From contig JAKAJC010000013.1 in the NCBI GenBank assembly GCA_021814005.1, forward strand, positions 1 to 38,987: 38,987 nucleotides of DNA, written 5' to 3'. Each line of letters starts with the position of its first letter. Positions within the stretch are counted from its first letter, which is position 1. Source of the DNA: Microcaldota archaeon (GTDB taxonomy: Archaea > Micrarchaeota > Micrarchaeia > Anstonellales > Anstonellaceae). The translations under genes were made by a program, and so were the position numbers. Below, piece after piece: positions 37,901 to 38,987 of this stretch. Below the pieces are notes generated by a model. That model made no database searches, had not been told where the DNA came from, and saw only the letters and a list, made by a program, of their open reading frames with translations.

Positions 37901-38515
37901 AAAGCATGCGTGCAATTGCGGATGGGAATAGGAGTCAGAGGCCGGAACCAGCTGCTTGGTGTCGGGGTCGACATACCAGTGGCCCTGCGGCCTGCCCTTT
38001 ATTCCGTAAGACCACGCAAGGCCGTTGTTGAACCATTGCGGAGAATTCGGTGCGGCCATTTGCGCGAGAAGCATGTAGCCCAGTTCGTCCTCGAACGCCT
38101 CGGCATCGTCGGGAGAGGCGAAGTAGTTATAGCGCTCGCCCCAGTGGCGCCACGCGCCCGTGAGGCGCTTGACAACCTGCTTTACAGACGTTTCCGGGCC
38201 TGTGAGCGGCTGGTTTGTGGCAGGGTCGAGAACGGTTTTGCCTGCAGAATCTTTTTGCGGCACGCCGGCCTTGCGGAAATATTTCTGCGCCAGGATGTCG
38301 GAGGCGACCTGCGACCAGTTTTTCGGCACCTCGATGTTTTTGAGCTCGAACACGACGGAGCCGTCGGTCTGCCTGATTGTGGATGTGCGCATCTCGTACT
38401 CGAATTGGGAGTATGCGTCCTCGCCTGTGCGGGTGAATCTGCGCACAACTTTGAGGCCCATACTTTGGGGTTGGGTGGAATGCTCGGTGCCCTGTGTCGT
38501 CGTTTCCCCTTTCAT
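34907..38515 (-). CDS. nrdJ: Adenosylcobalamin-dependent ribonucleotide reductase (class II)
   Basis: The 1202-aa enzyme makes deoxynucleotides using coenzyme B12 and needs no oxygen. It shows [27 protein letters not shown] and [20 protein letters not shown], with a redox cysteine and the NPCSE active site. [34 protein letters not shown] and [12 protein letters not shown] follow. A TSCPD-like domain ([17 protein letters not shown]) comes next, and a final zinc ribbon (CSNCG...[14 protein letters not shown]) may hold the reducing cysteines. The track starts at a TTG. ATG 38515 is 25 nt from a TATA-like CACTATATGTT and is the best leaderless start; ATG 38530 is an alternative. No cobalamin genes are in the window, so B12 would be made elsewhere or imported. 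Confidence 0.95.
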   Translation of the reverse strand: MKGETTTQGTEHSTQPQSMGLKVVRRFTRTGEDAYSQFEYEMRTSTIRQTDGSVVFELKNIEVPKNWSQVASDILAQKYFRKAGVPQKDSAGKTVLDPATNQPLTGPETSVKQVVKRLTGAWRHWGERYNYFASPDDAEAFEDELGYMLLAQMAAPNSPQWFNNGLAWSYGIKGRPQGHWYVDPDTKQLVPASDSYSHPQLHACFIQSIRDDLVSDGGIFDLVTREARLFKFGSGTGTNFSSLRASGEPLSGGGRSSGLMSFLKIFDRAAGAIKSGGTTRRAAKMVIIDIDHPDIEEFINWKAREEHKVASLVAGSKSINRSLNRIMKAANEERTTDFTVNKRLKSAVATALAANVPMNYVLRSLALAKQGYTKIDFPVMDTHYEGEAYITVSGQNSNNTVRIPNRFMEAAQKSQSWPLLRRTDGAVARTVQAQDLWTQITYAAWSCADPGVQYDDTINEWHTCPLDGRINASNPCSEYMFLDNTACNLASLNLTKFYDERTGAFDVAAYQHAIRLWTMVLEISVLMAGFPSAEIAKRSYEYRTLGLGYANMGTLLMMMGIPYDSPQALSIAGTLSAILTGESYATSAEMASTLGPFGAFERNREPMLRVMRNHRRAAHNVPEGEYEGLSVKPLGINASFVPGYMISAARETWDRAVASGEKWGYRNAQTTVIAPTGTIGLLMDCDTTGIEPDFAVVKFKKLAGGGYFKIVNASVAKALRHLGYTTSQIGDIERYCKGHGSLMGAPAVNSESLKAKGFPLDKLAALEAQMPSAFDIRFAFNRFVLGEDFLRSIGVTQADLDNPQFDLLKFLGFSKAEIDSANDYVCGTMTMEGAPHLRPEHMSVFDCASKCGKKGKRFIAYQAHIRMMAAVQPFISGSISKTINMPSDATLADVQEAYWLSWKQMLKAMALYRDGSKLSQPLNALAQDEDELAALQQLAEEAEKIAEAPLSAVATSALAPSAVLPAVSSTLQRRKLPGRRRGFVQEARVGGHKVYFKTGEYPDGSLGEIFIDMYKEGAGYRALLNCFAIAVSKGLQYGVPLEEFVDTFTYTRFDPAGPVAGHENIKSATSIIDYVFRALGYEYLGRTDLVNIKPPENHLGGNGTHAIAGPEGQTKLPSPDIPTTAGAKAKQERLEGPAPALSRPSSSVQPAEPEEEEGDGRVKEARQQGFTGDTCSNCGSVKMKRNGTCVVCTDCGETTGCS

Positions 38516-38838
38516 TACAATCGCCTTCATACACAACATATAGTGGTTTGGACACTTTGGAAATACAATGGATAGTGGTCCCTCCAAACAGCCTTTAATT
38601 AGGTTTAAAAACGGGTGGGGCGTCCGACGAGAGAAATACAGGGGTGGAAAGTGAAAATGCGTGGCTTCCCAAACCCCTCTCGATTTCCCTCAAATTCACG
38701 ACGATTTCCCTTTGCCAAAAAACGGATGGTTACGGCGGAGCGAAACGGGAAAATCTGCCGAACTTTTGCTGTTTTTTGGCGGATTTTTTTCTGTTTTTGG
38801 CTTTCGGTTTTATAGATTTGCGGTTTCACATGGCACTC
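38516..38838. other. Divergent intergenic region between nrdJ and tyrS
   Basis: No ORF is convincing. A plus-strand TATA-like GGTTTAAAAACG (38606-38616) is followed by a 10-bp inverted repeat (GCCAAAAAAC 38714-38723, GTTTTTTGGC 38771-38780) and T-runs at 38783-38798. That would suit a small RNA with terminator. The tyrS TATA-like TTTTATAGA lies at 38808-38816. Confidence 0.35.
38536..38545 (-). promoter_or_regulatory. TATA-like box for nrdJ
   Basis: CACTATATGT on the minus strand is centred 25 nt before ATG 38515 and favours that start. Confidence 0.45.
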
Positions 38839-38987
38839 ATGGACGTCCAGACGAAAATAGACCTCGTGCGCAAGGGCTCGGTGCTTGAAGTTTTGACAGA
38901 AGACGAGCTGAAAAACCTTTTCGAGACGAATTCGCATCCGTCGCATTACATAGGCTTCGAGATTTCCGGCAAGGTGCATCTTGTCAC
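38839..38987 (+). CDS. tyrS: Tyrosyl-tRNA synthetase, archaeal type (N-terminal part)
   Basis: The frame continues off the right edge. It reads MDVQTKIDLVRKGSVLEVLTE, then ELKNLFETNSHPSHYIGFEI and SGKVHLVT. The HYIGFEISG.(I/V)HL segment is the start of the class I synthetase fold in archaeal and eukaryotic TyrRS, including the HIGH-like element. The enzyme charges tRNA-Tyr. ATG 38839 is preferred over ATG 38830: it lies 27 nt from the TATA-like TTTTATAGA and gives the MD start usual for this family. No KMSKS loop is visible because the gene is cut. Confidence 0.88.
   Translation, partial: MDVQTKIDLVRKGSVLEVLTEDELKNLFETNSHPSHYIGFEISGKVHLV

Noticed and set aside
38516-38610. Cobalamin riboswitch upstream of the B12-dependent reductase
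   Set aside because: The gene appears leaderless, and no B12-box-like sequence is seen in the short upstream region.
38823-38828. GTTTCA just before tyrS
   Set aside because: It is a single copy without partners or palindrome, so there is no basis to add tyrS to the regulon.
1-38987. CRISPR array, insertion sequence or prophage
   Set aside because: No regular direct repeats with spacers, no transposase or integrase ORFs, and no terminal inverted repeats were found by eye.

Overview
The window reads as archaeal chromosome, most likely a DPANN lineage such as Micrarchaeota or a relative (inference; no 16S rRNA is present). Archaeal markers are an LSm (Sm-like) protein, an archaeal-type tyrosyl-tRNA synthetase, NadM-type NMN adenylyltransferase, a long archaeal FKBP and a tRNA-Ala with no encoded CCA. 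In many genes a TATA-like box is centred about 25-30 nt upstream of the start codon, as expected for leaderless mRNAs. Genes inside operons instead carry GGAGG/GAGGTG Shine-Dalgarno sites. The set is compact and has no insertion sequences, CRISPR arrays or phage genes.

Layout: (1) 1-2.1 kb, minus: start of a cysteine desulfurase-like gene, coupled by ATGA to a two-TM DsbA-like protein, preceded by a second membrane-anchored DsbA-like protein. (2) 2.25-4.75 kb, plus: a membrane-anchored winged-helix regulator (COG2512-like), a 485-bp gene-free stretch, a cassette of very small proteins (Met/His-rich secreted, 51 aa, DUF2933-like membrane), then an ArsR-like regulator overlapping a 3-TM protein. 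(3) 4.9-10.75 kb: a five-gene minus-strand copper operon (CopZ chaperone, HMA plus Met/Gly-rich membrane protein, cupredoxin with Cys-rich tail, CopA Cu+-ATPase, anchored extracytoplasmic protein), divergent from a second COG2512-like regulator. (4) 11-20 kb housekeeping: methyltransferase, tRNA-Ala(GGC), LSm, a sequon-rich anchored protein, FKBP, NadM, PurH, a PQ-loop/SWEET-like membrane protein and topoisomerase I. (5) 20-26.2 kb, minus: a third DsbA-like protein, a double-domain ThyX-like protein, a circularly permuted GTPase, a ZIP transporter, arsenate reductase and a CPA2 antiporter. (6) 26.4-28.8 kb, plus: a 26-codon leader ORF, otsA and otsB (trehalose synthesis). (7) 29-39 kb: an HprK-like P-loop protein, a HAD phosphatase, a P3A H+-ATPase, a 484-aa His-rich protein, class II (B12-dependent) ribonucleotide reductase and the start of tyrS.

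The most interesting signal joins regions 1-3. The two membrane-anchored regulators are paralogues, each divergent from a metal or thiol gene. Both divergent promoter regions hold three TGAAAC boxes with the same start-to-start spacing (22 then 21 bp). The best box in each region extends to a TGAAACA-S-TGGTTT near-palindrome. I infer a two-branch envelope copper/thiol stress regulon in which paralogous membrane-bound regulators read the same operator. One has a CX3C motif in its predicted external loop and faces a DsbA gene. The other faces the copZ-copA operon.
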